Assembly: GCF_900496995.4 (NCBI RefSeq)
Contig: NC_044018.1
Coordinates: forward strand, 9,696,501 to 9,760,500
Direction: 5' to 3'
Length of the DNA: 64,000 nucleotides
DNA from: Aquila chrysaetos chrysaetos
Taxonomy: Eukaryota > Chordata > Aves > Accipitriformes > Accipitridae
Made by a program: the position numbers and the translations under genes. A model generated the notes under the pieces. It did not search any database. It was given only the letters and a program-made list of their open reading frames with translations, and was not told the origin of the DNA. Below, one piece after another: positions 13,369 to 25,445 of the stretch; position 1 is the first letter of the stretch, and every line of letters starts with the position of its first letter.

Positions 13369-13635
13369 GCCAATCAAAGGTCAGAGGATGATAATGAGAA
13401 ATAAAAAACAAATCCTAAAACCCCTTCCCCTCACCTCTCCCTTCTTCCCGGGCTCAGCTTCACTCCCAAATTCTCTCCCTCCTCCCCCCCAAGTGGCGCA
13501 GGGGGACAGGGAATGGGGGTTGCGGTCAGTTCATCACACGTTGTCTCTGCTGCTCCTTCCTCCTCAGGGGCAGGACTCCTCACTCCTCCCCTGCTCCACT
13601 GTCGGGTGCCTCCCACGGGAGACAGTCCTTCACGA

Positions 13636-13890
13636 ACTGCTCCAGCGTGGGCTCCTCTCTCCACGGGGCCACAGGTCCTGCCAGGAGCCTGCTCCAGCGC
13701 GGGCTTCCCACGGGGTCACAGCCTCCTTCGGGCATCCCCCTGCTCCGGCGTGGGGTCCTCCCCGGGCTGCAGGTGGAGATCTGCTCCCCCGTGGACCTCC
13801 CTGGGCTGCAGGGGGACAGCCTGCCTCACCATGGTCTTCCCCACGGGCTGCAGGGGAATCTCTGCTCCGGCGCCTGGAGCATCTCCTCCC
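13636..13890 (-). repeat. GC-rich minisatellite block inside family B LTR
   Basis: About five diverged units of roughly 40-85 bases, each starting CTGCTCC on the plus strand followed by a GCGTGG-like or CCGTGG-like motif and often containing GGGCTGCAGG. The block removes stop codons by composition and explains the long spurious open frames on both strands. Confidence 0.75.
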
Positions 13891-14524
13891 CTCCTTCTGC
13901 ACTGACCTGGGGTCTGCAGGGCTGGGGCTCTCACATCTTTCTTCTCTGGCTGCAGTTCTGTTGTGCAGGTTTTTTCCCCTTTTTAAACATATTATCCCAG
14001 AGGCACTACCACCATCGCTGATGGGCTCGGCCTTGGCCAGCAGCGGGTCCGACTTGTAGCCGGCCGGCATTGGTTCTGTCGGACATGGGGGAATCTTCGA
14101 GCAGCTTCTCACAGAAGCCACCCCTGCAGGCCCCCTGCTACCAAAACCTTGCCGTACAAACCCAATGCAGCATGACAGCCCTACATCTGCATTGTCAGGC
14201 TTACAGAAAAGTGAAGCAAATGATAGTAAAACAGATTTAACTCTGGACATATCATAGTATGTATTCAGTTGAGACTTGTAAGAGCAAACCACAGTCTCAA
14301 GCAAGCCCCCTTTACCATTAATTTTCATAGTCACCTGGGAAACTGTTACAGAAAAAACAGGCAAGCAAGTTTCCTGCATGGAAACCTCATTTCATCTGTA
14401 GGACTAAGCATTTATCCTAGGATATCTGATCAACATGTAGACTGTGTATTAGCCTTCTTGCTACCACTGCCCTCAGTTTTGCCTTTCTTCCCAAAGTTCC
14501 GTTCTCTGGCAAGGAAATACAATC

Positions 14525-14890
14525 AGAGAATCAGAGAGCTGTAAAGAACTCAAGTCAATAACTTTTTTCAGACAGTGTCAATAATACCCTGACCACCCAG
14601 ACAGATGCTTGTTTAACTTTTTCTTTAAAAAAATCTCTTAACACAGATTCTGTATCATTCTCATGCAGTCTGATCCAATGCTTGACCATATTTGTTGTAC
14701 ATTAAACAGATTTTCTTCCTCTCCTTGGACACTGGAAAGCAAGCAGTTATTTTCCTTTTCATAAAAATGAGATTTTTTTTATTTGAAGAACTGCCAATCC
14801 ATTATGTTCTCTTTTCCAGACTAAAAAACCCTGCATTTTCTAAATCACTTGTGATATTTTCCATACTCTCCAGGCACCTTTTCAATAAAA
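14525..14890 (-). mobile_element. Diverged CR1 LINE fragment (3' part)
   Basis: On the plus strand this follows the reverse complement of an avian CR1 3' region: a CAGATGCTTGTTTAAC block, then a CAGTCTGATCCAATGCTTGACCA block, and near 14810 a TCTCTTTTCCAGACTAAA block followed by CCTGCATTTTCTAAATC. The order and spacing match CR1 elements read backwards, so the element points to the minus strand. It is old and heavily mutated. The far end is uncertain and could extend to about 14990. It belongs to the non-LTR retrotransposon class and codes for nothing intact here. Confidence 0.75.
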
Positions 14891-14989
14891 AAAAGAAGGA
14901 ACTGGATTCAAAAAGTGATTTTTTTCCTTTATCTTACGTAATTTGTTTTCCATTTGCTATCACTACCGCCTTCATTATTTCTCTTTTTC

Positions 14990-17900
14990 TGTGACATTTA
15001 TTATTTTCTGCATCCCTATCCAAATCAGGCTTGAATCCTCCTCCATAGATTATATCTCGCATAACTGAAACAAAATATATTAAAAAAAAAAAAATAGGAA
15101 GAATGTCAAGTTTTCCTCATTGCTCTTCTAAGCACCAAACACATCCAAATAATTATTTAAATGAGTAATAATTACAATTATTAGTACAAGTTATTACTTC
15201 CACCTTGAAAACTCACTCTTAATTTTTTGATACCACAATTATATGGTTCCATGTCAGTATCTTTACAATGAAAGCTTAACATTTTACCACCCAAATCTGT
15301 ATTGTTCATTATTGAAGTTTTTATCTTTACAAAAATCTCAGTGAATCTTTGATTTTTCTGCCACAAAGCTCCCTGTTGTTAAAATTAGAGCACCTTGCTT
15401 TCATTTCTTTTATTCTTTGCCTTGGGTTTGGGTTTGGTTTTTTTTTTTTTGATTGGAAACTCTTTGGTGCAAGAACTGTCTCTTGCTATGTTTGTAAAGT
15501 ACATAGCAGAATGAGGCATTAATCCCACTTGGGGATTCTCCTGTTGTTGTGTTGCCAGGCAAAATATTTTAGCTCTAAAATCTCCAATAAAAATATTTTT
15601 CTTGCTACTGTCAGTAATAGCTATTTCAGGAAAGAAGAAAACTAAAAATCCGACAAAAAGTAAAAGTAACTTGGTAACACGTTCAATCTTTCATCTCAAT
15701 GGTCAAAAATCAAAAGATTTAATCTGATAGAAGACAAATGGTTTGGGGAAATAGCAAATGCATGTGAAATATGGCTTGAAAGCTCTCCTGTGAGAGGCTA
15801 GAGAGGACACAAAGCTCTTTAAGTGGAGGGGGGGAGCACTTTCTGTGCCATTAGTGCTTGATTAGATAGTATAACAGATAATGTAAGAGAAAATTAGACT
15901 CTGACAAGAAGCAATTGAACCTTGAGTTTTGACAGTCATCTGTGGGACACCTTATCACTTTTATCCTTAGGGCCTCTTAGATGACGCATAAGGACTTTGT
16001 TCCAGTGGATAATTATCATAAGTGCATATTGAAATGTTATGCCTTTTTCCAAAGATGCATTGGTTAGCCCCCAGCACTGCTATGGTGGAGTATTTTGGGG
16101 GGCCTGATTTTGTACACTGTAAGATATGGCAACTGTAGTCTTTGCTGGGCCATAGAAAAATACAAAGGTCATAAAATCAAGAGTTGGAAAAGCAAAATAG
16201 CCTTCAAGTCTTGACCTGCTTGCTTGGTAGACAGTTTTAAACTTTCTAGCATAGATTAGAAAGAATAGCTATTGGATTAGTCTTGTCTTCTACATGCAAT
16301 CATTTTTTAAATTTGTATCAATGTCATGAGTCAAGCAGTGTGTTACCATGAAGTGCTTAAAGAAGGAAAGAGGATTCACCTCAGAGTTTAAAAAAAGAAA
16401 AGACTTTTGAGATGAGACTAATTATGATGTAGGTCCTGTGAAAAGCAGAAATTTACCACATTACTTAGAGAAGGTGAAAACCATGGGCTTTGGTTGTAGT
16501 CTCAAGTTAACCTTCCACCTAGGTGTACACCGCAACTGTATGTAAAACTGTTAACATTCAGCCTGTGACAATCGCTTCCAAATATTTCAGTGAGGATGCA
16601 GGAATCTCCTTCTCTAGCTATATATTCAGCCACCAGGTTTTCTAAAACAAATGGATCAAAGAGGATGGAAGTGTTAATCAGAATCTTATATGTGAGTGGT
16701 GCTTAGTTTTCATACTCTCAGGTTCAGAGTCCAGTAGGTGTCTAAAAGCATAGCTCTATCTAGGATGTTAGCAGCAGCTATCCAAAACAGCTTGCCATGA
16801 AAGGTTTGCATTTCAGAAAATCAACTGACTTTATGACATTACTGTCATTTGGGAAATTTAAATGTCATTAATACCACTGTATTAAATCTAAATCCTAGGA
16901 AAATTTCAGTTTCGCTTAGTGAATTTAAGGCTAAATTTAATCTTTATCTCCACACAATTGTTGCTTTTCTCTGTCATCATTAAAACAAAGGTTAACACTT
17001 TTAAGTTAAAAGTTAAAGTTAAAAGTTAAAGTTAAAAGGCCCACAGAGTAAGTTCAGGCACGTAGTCTTCCATTTCACATGTTGATAAACTGAAGCACTC
17101 CTGACCAGAGTATGAGCTGTTTACAAAGGTCATATTAGTGATCTGTGTAGAATAGAGGTAACACTTTAGTTATTTCTATCTGATTTTTATTTTGTATTCT
17201 GCCCAACATAGGTGTTTAGTAAGACAATAGGTAAATTCATACAACAAAAAATAAATCGCAATGTAATTTTGCAAGGTCAGAGTAACTGGGAAACTGTTAG
17301 AGGTGAATTCATTGTTATTCATTTCACTTCAAAGTTAAATGTCAGTTCCCATGACCCAGTAAATGGAGTGTAATTACTGAAAGTATATAAATGATATAAC
17401 TGAGAAAAATCTGACTCCTGTAGATGTTCTTGAGAAAGGGTTTTTTTCATACATCTGGGTGATTAAAAAATTGAACTCCTGGACAGCAAGATCGGTCAAA
17501 TTACTTCCCCATCTCCTGACAGAAAAAAATACACTTTGAGGGGCCTTATTAAGCAATCTGTCTCTATTGAGCTCATTAAGTTCTGGACAGCTAATAAGAA
17601 TATAATAGAATCTTGGATGTCCTCTATAACATAATCTGACAACTTGAAGCTCCACTCCAACTTCATTTGGATGGGCAAACAATGAACCATATGCTACTTT
17701 CAAATTCAGCTTAGCTTCCTTCTTGTTTTAGTAGGACTCATGCATTTGTAAAGATAGCTTAAATAAAAATCAGGGTTGCCAATTCAGCTTCATTCTAACC
17801 TCTCTTTTTTCCTTGTGAATGCTAACTGTCACAATTCATCTCACTTCTTACTCTACGAAAGACAAGTATAGCCACTTCTTAAAAGATGCTTATAGACATC

Positions 17901-20775
17901 TATGCACAAAAATCCATTTTAGTGCATAACAAGAACTTGATTTTGTTCTGACAAAACATAGCGCTTAACTATGTATTCATGAACAACATCTACTGGCACC
18001 TGACATACTATGTATATCTATACTTACATTCGTATCTCTCATTTACAAAGCCCCATATACAGGTTGTATATAGATTTAATCTGTCGTTCTGCCTGTTTTC
18101 TTCCCCTTTTTTGAATATGAGATGCTTTGATGTCTTGTTCTTTTCTTTTTCCTATTGGATCAGAGATCAGTTCTGCTATACTTAATCCTTATTCCAGTAT
18201 CAATCTACTTGGTAATAATGCTGTCATAAAACCAACATGTAAGTCACCAGCCAGTCCATCTAAGTGGCTAACACAGTTTTTCAAGCATAGCAGCCTTAAT
18301 AGCCAGTGGCACTCAAGGGAGAGAAGCAAATAATGTTAGCACCCATTCACCTGTTACTCCTTAGCTCAAATGATCATATGCTAAATCACAGCAGTAAAAA
18401 CTTTTCAGTCTGCAAGACAAGTCTGAAGAAGACTTGAATTCTCACCTCCAAAGTGAGAGAAAATTTCCCTGTTCTAACAGCAAAACCCTCCTGCTTTTCC
18501 TGGAGAGAAAGAGCTTGCGTTACTCCAAGTGCCCACCGTGCTGTGCATCTGACCTTCACTGACTGTTAAAACTATGCTTCTCCTCCCCTTTTCTTAGCAC
18601 CTAGTACAAAGGCTGAGGCATAGAAAGCTTTCCCAACAACTGAAACTGGACGTTGGGTTTTCTTAAAGCTCATCCTTCTTCCCAACCAAACAGCTCTTAT
18701 GTGAGTGTAGTGCCACAGTAAGCTCAAATATGACAGTGACATAGAAAGCAGTGCAAGCAGGGGTACAGACCATCTGCCACTGCAAGCCCTCCGCTACTAA
18801 TTCAGCCACTCTGTTAATCAGATGTCCTGTATTGCTCATCAGATCATCTGAATGTACCTTTCTGTAACTTTTTTGCACTGGTCATAAAACCTTAGGGTAC
18901 CTAAAGGCATGAAAGTCTAGGTTAGCCTACAGGGTGTGTGGAGAAAAACTATTTATAAAAGCAGTGCAAATAACCTGGTCGTTCAGAGAAAGAAAACTGT
19001 CATCAGAGGTCTTCCAAGCCCCTGGTAATGTCAAGGGCTGGTACAATGAACTGAAAGATTCTATAAATGGGAGAAAATATTTACAGCTGGAATTACTGAT
19101 ATTCTTTTGACTATAATGAGGTGAGACTGCTATCCTGCCTTGGACTGTATTTGTGAGTTACTGGGACTGAATCAAGCTGGAAGAAGCAACTTTTATTATC
19201 ATCACTGTTGTTCTTGTCTCCCAGATTTCTGGGGTCTTTCACAACACTACTCTGACTTTATCAGGCAGGTCATAAAATGCATCCTGACTGGAAAAAGACA
19301 GAGGAAGGGAAATAGGTGCTGCAACACCTCCACTGCCTGTGCTAAACATTCAATGTCACCTTAACATAAGACTCCCCCTTTTCCACAATTTTCCTTCAAC
19401 CATGTATTTCTACTCACCTATCCCTTCAGCTAATATGCTTTTTCTTAGAATCAAATTCACCTTTTCCAGTGCTGCTAACCTGTGGCCAAAATAGAAGGAA
19501 ACACCTGTTTGTACAGCCTATCAACCCAGCAAGTGTGTTGGACCTTGGTGCGCGTGATCTGCTTCTCCCACAGCAAAGTCAGAAGCAAAAATCAGAGACA
19601 GAACCTGCCTTTTATATCTTTACTGTTCTTTTCTCTCCTTCTTTATGTTCATTTATTTTGCTTTATCTAACAGGAGATAGGATCAGACTTCAACTGCAAG
19701 ATCTCAAGTTGCCCTAAACTCTCTTTCTTTTCTCCCTTCAAAGAGAAAAAAAACAATAACAAAAAGAAGACGTGAGCTTTGAATCCTTTTAACCATATGT
19801 ATTCATTCCAGAGGTGACGAGTTGCTCGTTTTCAGGCTTTATGAGCTAAATTAGTCTCTTTCTGCTGTATGCGAGTGTCTATACTGCAAGACCATATTCA
19901 AATACCTTCACTAGTGTTGCCCAGTCTTAGTCTCGTTCAACCCTTTGGTATTCTGGGGTCATACTCTGTGTCTCAATTGCACATTGAGGATGCTTTGTGG
20001 ATGAAATTATATTTCATTGCTGGAGCTTTCTGAGATGCACCCCGGGATCCTAGTCCCATCTTGTCTTCTGCAGCAAACCTCAATTCATGTCTAGAGCTCA
20101 CATGTGGGTTTTGTTTTTTTGGAAATCAGATTACACAAAAGTCTCATATGAAGAAGACTGATGTTAGCGTGTGAGTACAGCTGGGACGTAAGCATGGGCA
20201 CCTGCCGACGTGAAGTGCCTGAAGTCCACTGATAAAGATGTCATCTACCATTCATTCCCAATTCATCTTGAAAGATCCCACCTGTCCTGGTGGGAGCTAT
20301 TAGGCCTGTGTGTTGTCTTCATGGTGGGCTGTCAGCTCAAGAGACAGCAGAACCCAGCCTAGCCAGTTAGCCCAGACAGTTCCATCAAGAAACTCGTGTG
20401 AGAGAGGTTTGTGCGTAGACTGGAAGAAATTAGAAGCAAATTTAACAAGAGCTATGCAATGATGGGAATATAATCTTTAGCTATGTCAGGCAGGGACTCC
20501 TCTGAGCTTAAAAGAAGAGAAACAGGAGATGTAAAAAGTAAAGAGTAAAGAAATTTTAAATTCCTTTTGTTGTCAGATTTTTTTTCTTTTGTAAGCAAAG
20601 GACAGATAACAGTAATTTGACCTGAAACCCTAGATCACCAGTGACCATTTAAGCTTATAGCAGTAAGAGTTTTGCTAATGTCCTAGATTTCAGGATTCTG
20701 AGATTCCCTCTTATTACAGCATCAGTCACCTGTACTTGTGCAAAGTAGTCATAAAATACTACCCCCTCCAAACTG
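14990..20775. other. Unique noncoding DNA, no gene seen
   Basis: Frames of up to about 110 codons (17374-17703, minus) resemble no known protein and lack coding character. The stretch includes a short T-run near 15440, a 13-bp tandem repeat at 17005-17037 and a segment at 15850-16060 with dense transcription-factor-like motifs that may be conserved noncoding DNA. Confidence 0.55.
17005..17037. repeat. 13-bp tandem repeat, 2.5 copies
   Basis: Alternating GTTAAAA and GTTAAA units form 2.5 copies of a 13-base period without mismatch. Confidence 0.85.
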
Positions 20776-20784
20776 CAAATGTAT

Positions 20785-20850
20785 TAAACCCAATTTACAA
20801 GATGAGACAATTACTATGCAACAGAGGCTCAGAGGTTTTGAGTCCTGTCT
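20785..20850 (-). mobile_element. Possible MIR-like SINE remnant
   Basis: CCCAATTTACAAGATGAGACAA followed by CAGAGGCTCAGAGGTTTT resembles the MIR core (CCCATTTTACAGATGAGG, then the CACAGAGAGGTT block). The match is short and interrupted, so this is tentative. Confidence 0.4.
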
Positions 20851-20911
20851 TAACATGCTCCTAGCTCTTAACGAATAACTCATCAAAAGTAGCAAGATAG
20901 CCTTCTCATTT

Positions 20912-20931
20912 AAAAAAAAAAAAAAAAAAAA
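20912..20931. repeat. Poly(A) tract
   Basis: Twenty consecutive adenines with no recognisable retroposed sequence upstream. Confidence 0.95.
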
Positions 20932-21850
20932 GGCGAGTCACAAATACACCACACAGTTATTGTTGTTTTGTGTAGGTGGTAGTCCATTTCACCAATACCT
21001 CTGTAACAAATCTACCACAAAATGACACTCCACAGCTGAACATTCATGAGGAGAATCACTGACTTAAACCAAATTATCTTCCTGTTTCTCCAGTCTATCT
21101 TTTATCCATTCTACGTGGTCCTTCAGAAGGTGAAAAATGTAGCACTCTCCTATCTCTTGTTTAACTCTCCAGCTAAAGAATAGTACGAATTGGTTCTTAT
21201 TTTGTTTGGTTTGTTGTTGTTTCCATTTTGCTCTCATTAGTGGGAAAAAAATTGCTTCTCCAAACAGCTGGTCTTTCAAAAAGCATCAGGTGACTCCCAC
21301 AATTCTACCTGATCATGCATATGTGTAGTGATATAGATATATAATGTCATACAATGCCTCCTCGTCCTAACAGAATGTGCTGTACCGTGAGGTGTGACTG
21401 GACATCACAAGCACCTCCATATGATTTTACATGATGTACCACCCTGGCTCTGCTGCCTGCAGTACAAATCACACAAGATTTGGGTGGCAAAAAACAAACC
21501 ACAAAGACAAAACTTGACAGAAACAAAACAAAGTGTTTTTATTACTTTGTCACTATCTGAACTTAAGGGCATGGTTTTCTGAGAAATCAGAATGCACCTT
21601 TTCCTCTACTTGAAATGAAACAATGAAATGAATCATGCAGTGGTTTGTTTTACATGAAATAGTCTCCCATGGTCTCCTGGGAATGTCAGTGAGCCATAAT
21701 AGGCACTGGGATTTTTCACTGGATACTTGAACTTCTGAGGAAACAGAGCCTTACATCTGCTGTACCCATAGCCCTCGACAGAGTTACTTGATCCTTGGTG
21801 CTGTGGATGCACAGAATAGCTAGCAGCATTCCTCTAACTTACAGTTCAGG

Positions 21851-21880
21851 AAAAAAAGAAAAAAAGAAAAAAAGAAAAGA
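21851..21880. repeat. (AAAAAAAG)n repeat
   Basis: Three near-perfect 8-base units plus a partial one. Confidence 0.9.
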
Positions 21881-23056
21881 ATGCCTCTTGACTTCTCTTT
21901 CTTTCCTTACATACCTCCAGAGGATAACAACTTTCAAAACCTGTATCTTACAACAGGGAAGACAATAAATGTCTGCTTTTGAAATAAGAGCTGCTATATC
22001 TTATGCAAGTTTGAGGAACATGTGGAGATTTGCAGGTTTATGCAGTATATACAGCAGAGCCATGTTTTCAAGATCACCACTGTGTAAACAAGAAAAAAGA
22101 ATGGACCAGAATTTCAAAAGAGATTAAGCTCATCACCATGATATTATTGGCACACATTACGCTGAACTACAGACTGTGATCTCTGATTTGCACCCTGAAT
22201 TTCTACTGCAATATATTAAAAAGTTTAAAAAAAAGGAAAATTCAAATGTAATTATAAAATTATTTCAAAGGAAACATGCTCTGGCTGAAACTTTAGAGTT
22301 TATTAACTGCATTATGTGAAAGCAATAGCCTGCATTTTGCTAACATTTCAAAATTTTAGTGTTGCAAAGAATATCAAGTGAATTAAAAACCTTGTGCATT
22401 ATAAAATTAAGCTAGTATTGTCGAAGAAGGTACCTGACCCAGGTAGCTGTTACCTACAGAATCTTCTGACAATTCTAAATTAAATGCCTGCTTGTTATTA
22501 ATTATGTTTCAAGTCACATCAAGATTTTGGTACATATAGCTACTCATCACTGCCCCTAGTAATCATATGGGGCTCTCTGGTTTTGAGAATCTTGAAGCCT
22601 TTATTTATTAATATTTACATTTTAATTCCACACATTTTGGGGGAATTCACTTTGAGACAACTCATACATCTAGGTATCTTAATCAAAAACTAAATTCCAG
22701 CTTTTAGGTCTAATGCAACCTCATCATCTGCTGTCAGAAGCTGTTCAACAGTTCATATGATTCAGAAATAATACATTACAAGATCAAAAGGTGAACACTA
22801 TGTTAGTACTGTCTTCCAAATGGAACTTCTTTGCGTACAAAATTCAGACTTTAAATGTGTCTTCATTTCTAAAGGGGAACAAAAGTCAAAATCTAAGGTT
22901 TTCCTGCAAGGCACTATGTTCCAAAAAACTTTGTTTCAACTGCTCTGAAGCATTACATTTTGATAAGGTAGAAATCTGCTGTTCTGATATAGTTGGAAAA
23001 GTTTCTTCATCTTTTTTACTTTTACTATATATTAAATGATAATATAAAACAAATGT

Positions 23057-23097
23057 CAAAATGAAACGTTTTGACCTTATCAAAACGTTTCATTTTG
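23057..23097. repeat. Perfect 18-bp-arm hairpin, 5-base loop
   Basis: The left arm (CAAAATGAAACGTTTTGA, 23057-23074) and right arm (23080-23097) are exact reverse complements around CCTTA. A stem this long with no mismatch is unlikely by chance at a given site. It could be the core of a fold-back repeat or MITE, or a transcribed hairpin. No direct repeats that would mark insertion ends are obvious. Confidence 0.85.
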
Positions 23098-23522
23098 GTA
23101 ATTTTTCCATCAAGGTTTTAAATGAAATTGGTACGTTCTGGAAAAAACATTTAGGTGTTGTTAAATTGGCATTTTCTTCTGGCAACCTGTTACACTGGAA
23201 AAATCTTGACTAGCTCTCGTCAACAGACACTGCCAAATACGGCAGTTTTCTCCTGTAGATCTATATGTCTGTTTGTTCAGTTTCAAGCTCTCTTTGTGAG
23301 GTAGATTTGCCTTCACTGAATTAGCTGAAATGAAATTACTTTTTCTAAACCATGTGTGTGGAGAGGTGAACTGTGACTTGTGCTGCCTGTGGTTTCCTTA
23401 TAGCTCCCAAACTGGGATTATTTCAGATGGTCAATGATGTGACATAATCATGCTGCGTGATTTTGGGTCCCTGGTTTTGGATGGAAAGAAGCTGGTAGGA
23501 GCTGTAGGTCATAGCCAGCTGT

Positions 23523-23558
23523 CTATCTAGCCCAGCCCTCCTGTGATGGGCTAGATAG
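23523..23558. repeat. Perfect 12-bp-arm hairpin, 12-base loop
   Basis: CTATCTAGCCCA at 23523-23534 is the exact reverse complement of TGGGCTAGATAG at 23547-23558, with a GC-rich loop. It lies 426 bases after the larger hairpin. Its origin is unknown. Confidence 0.8.
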
Positions 23559-25354
23559 TCATCACCAACTCTCCTCTCTCATATTTGTCCTTTCCTTGAG
23601 CTCTCTGAGCATATGCATGTTGGTCGTTGGCTGTAATGACTCTTGACCACATGGAGACTCTGGTGTGCATCTCCCAGTGTGACCACTTTTGGTCTATGGG
23701 TGCTTCAAGTTGTTTTACTGTTCTACCTCCCTGAAGGACAGCAGAGGCATAAACACTGGGATGATCAAATGATTTATTTAGATGTATTTAATGGACTCTC
23801 AAAAGATACATTTATTGGTTATAAAAAAGGTATAGTCAAAGCACCCAGAACTGAAATTCCTCCAAGTGATTCTGTGGCCTGGGCAATTAGAATTTCTTCA
23901 TAACAGTCTGTTAATTTGATTTCATGCTCTCCTGTGGGGCCCAGAAATAAAAGCCAAAAAGTTGCATAATGGGAAAAGCATGCAAATCATGGCCAAGTAC
24001 AGAAAATAGTGACATCAAATAAAATCATTGGCAATGACTGATGCATCTCTTAGTGTTGGTAGGAAGCTAAAAACCTGTCACCAGCTAACATTTACTATAT
24101 GCAACACTTTTACTATACTCCTGTTCATTTCTAACTTCTTCACTTCGCTTCCTATCTTGATTGAAAGACTATCTTCCATCTTCACAAATGATTCAATTGG
24201 AAAGTTAAAACTCTTGTTCCTGGAAGGACAGGATTTACAGTTACATTAAGTTCTCTGTAAATAGGAGCAGCAGTGAAAAAGGCAAAGAAAGGGATGATGG
24301 AAAAAGGGACCTGAAGGAAACACTTAAGTAACTTCTGTAGTGTTCTGCATCATGTGGAACATTCAGGAGGTATATTTTGAGCAATGCTTTTTATTTCATT
24401 GTGTGCAGGAAGCATTCCAATCGTATGCATTTATTCTACCTGAATCTCTTACAGAAAAGAGTATATTAAAGGACAGAAATAATTCCAGTTCAATTGAAAT
24501 ACTAAATACTAAAACCAATTTCTTTTTTCCTCAAAATCTCTTGTTTGACTGTAACATGACAAAAATGTATTTGGATTTCAGCACTGGCAGAGGGATAGGG
24601 GTGGATGACAATCAATTTTATTCATAAACGTACATTAGAGATAAACAGTGCATAATTTAGATTCTCTTCTGTCTTGTTGAATCTGCAGGCAGCCATGCTT
24701 TCTGTTGCATTAACATTTTGATTGAATAAGCAGGGTCAAAACCATCACTTTTCTCATCTAGGGAAGGAAAACTATTCTGAAGCCAATCATCAATCAATGT
24801 ATGTAATCAGCCTTTTTAAGACTTGGGCTTTACACATAACTGGCTCTCTGTCATAATAAAATCTAAATATCAACATCTTTTTCATTCGGTAGTTCTACCA
24901 CATATACAATAAGGTGTTAAAAGGCCAATAAGGACTTAAAATGTGTTTTGCTATTAAGATTATTGCAATGGATTTATTCCAAAGGTTGCACCATTTCAAC
25001 TCCATGACCTTTGGTATGTTAATTAATTTGCATATAATTGTTTATACATTATTGTAAGGCATAATACAGTCTTGCTACTTTATTCATTTTCTTGAAGTTA
25101 ATGGCTTTTAAAATAAATCCAATAAAGTCAAAGAAAATGTCACTAATATCAACCAGGTATGCCTTTCAACGTAATTTAATAGTCACTGACACTCTATAAG
25201 CCATAAAAGCACCACGCAACTATTTTTTAACAAGATACTGGTTTTCAACAATGTACTGAAGCCATCCAAAATTATGTTCATGGCAAGTATCAGAGCAGTA
25301 AAGGTAGTTAGTAATTACATGGCAACTTTCATTTGTAGTGCTTCACCAAGGATA

Positions 25355-25445
25355 TCCAATTTGACACATGGGAAATGAAGACACTAAAGGTTAAACAACT
25401 TGCCCACGTTTACGTAGTGAATCAATGGCTGAGCCATTTCCAGAG
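25355..25445 (-). mobile_element. Probable MIR-like SINE remnant
   Basis: The plus strand reads GGGAAATGAAGACACTAAAGG then TTAAACAACTTGCCCACG and ends with GTGAATCAATGGCTGAGCCA. This is the block order of the MIR/CORE-SINE core in that strand sense (AAACTGAGGC, then TTAAGTAACTTGCCCAAGG, then GTGGCAGAGCC). It is ancient and has no ends that can be placed. The orientation follows the usual writing of MIR and could be reversed by library convention. Confidence 0.55.

Larger units (their letters stand above)
13191..14169 (-). mobile_element. Solo LTR, GC-rich avian endogenous retrovirus family B
   Basis: The 979-bp element reads TGTGATGGGAAGATC on the plus strand and ends AACCCAATGCA, again TG...CA. 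A perfect 5-bp duplication, GCATG, flanks it at 13186-13190 and 14170-14174. In its own orientation it starts TGCATTGGGTTTGTACGG, carries an internal GC-rich tandem-repeat block, an AATAAA poly(A) signal (complement of 13363-13368) and an end block resembling that of family A (CTTATCTCGACCCAC followed by a CTCCCC and GGGGAGTGAGT run). I recognise it as a common avian LTR; the exact library name is not claimed. The 250-codon open frames on both strands arise from the GC-rich repeats and have no protein homology that I recognise. Confidence 0.92.
20932..25350. other. Unique noncoding DNA with hairpins, no gene seen
   Basis: Only short frames of up to 95 codons, none recognised. It contains an A7G repeat at 21851-21880 and the two long perfect hairpins at 23057-23097 and 23523-23558, listed separately. 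Confidence 0.55.

Noticed and set aside
13286..14059. 257-codon open frame, plus strand
   Set aside because: It lies inside the family B LTR across a GC-rich tandem repeat; the residues are repeat-derived and an equally long frame exists on the other strand.
13630..14379. 249-codon open frame, minus strand
   Set aside because: Crosses the end of the family B LTR into flanking DNA, so it cannot be a conserved protein.
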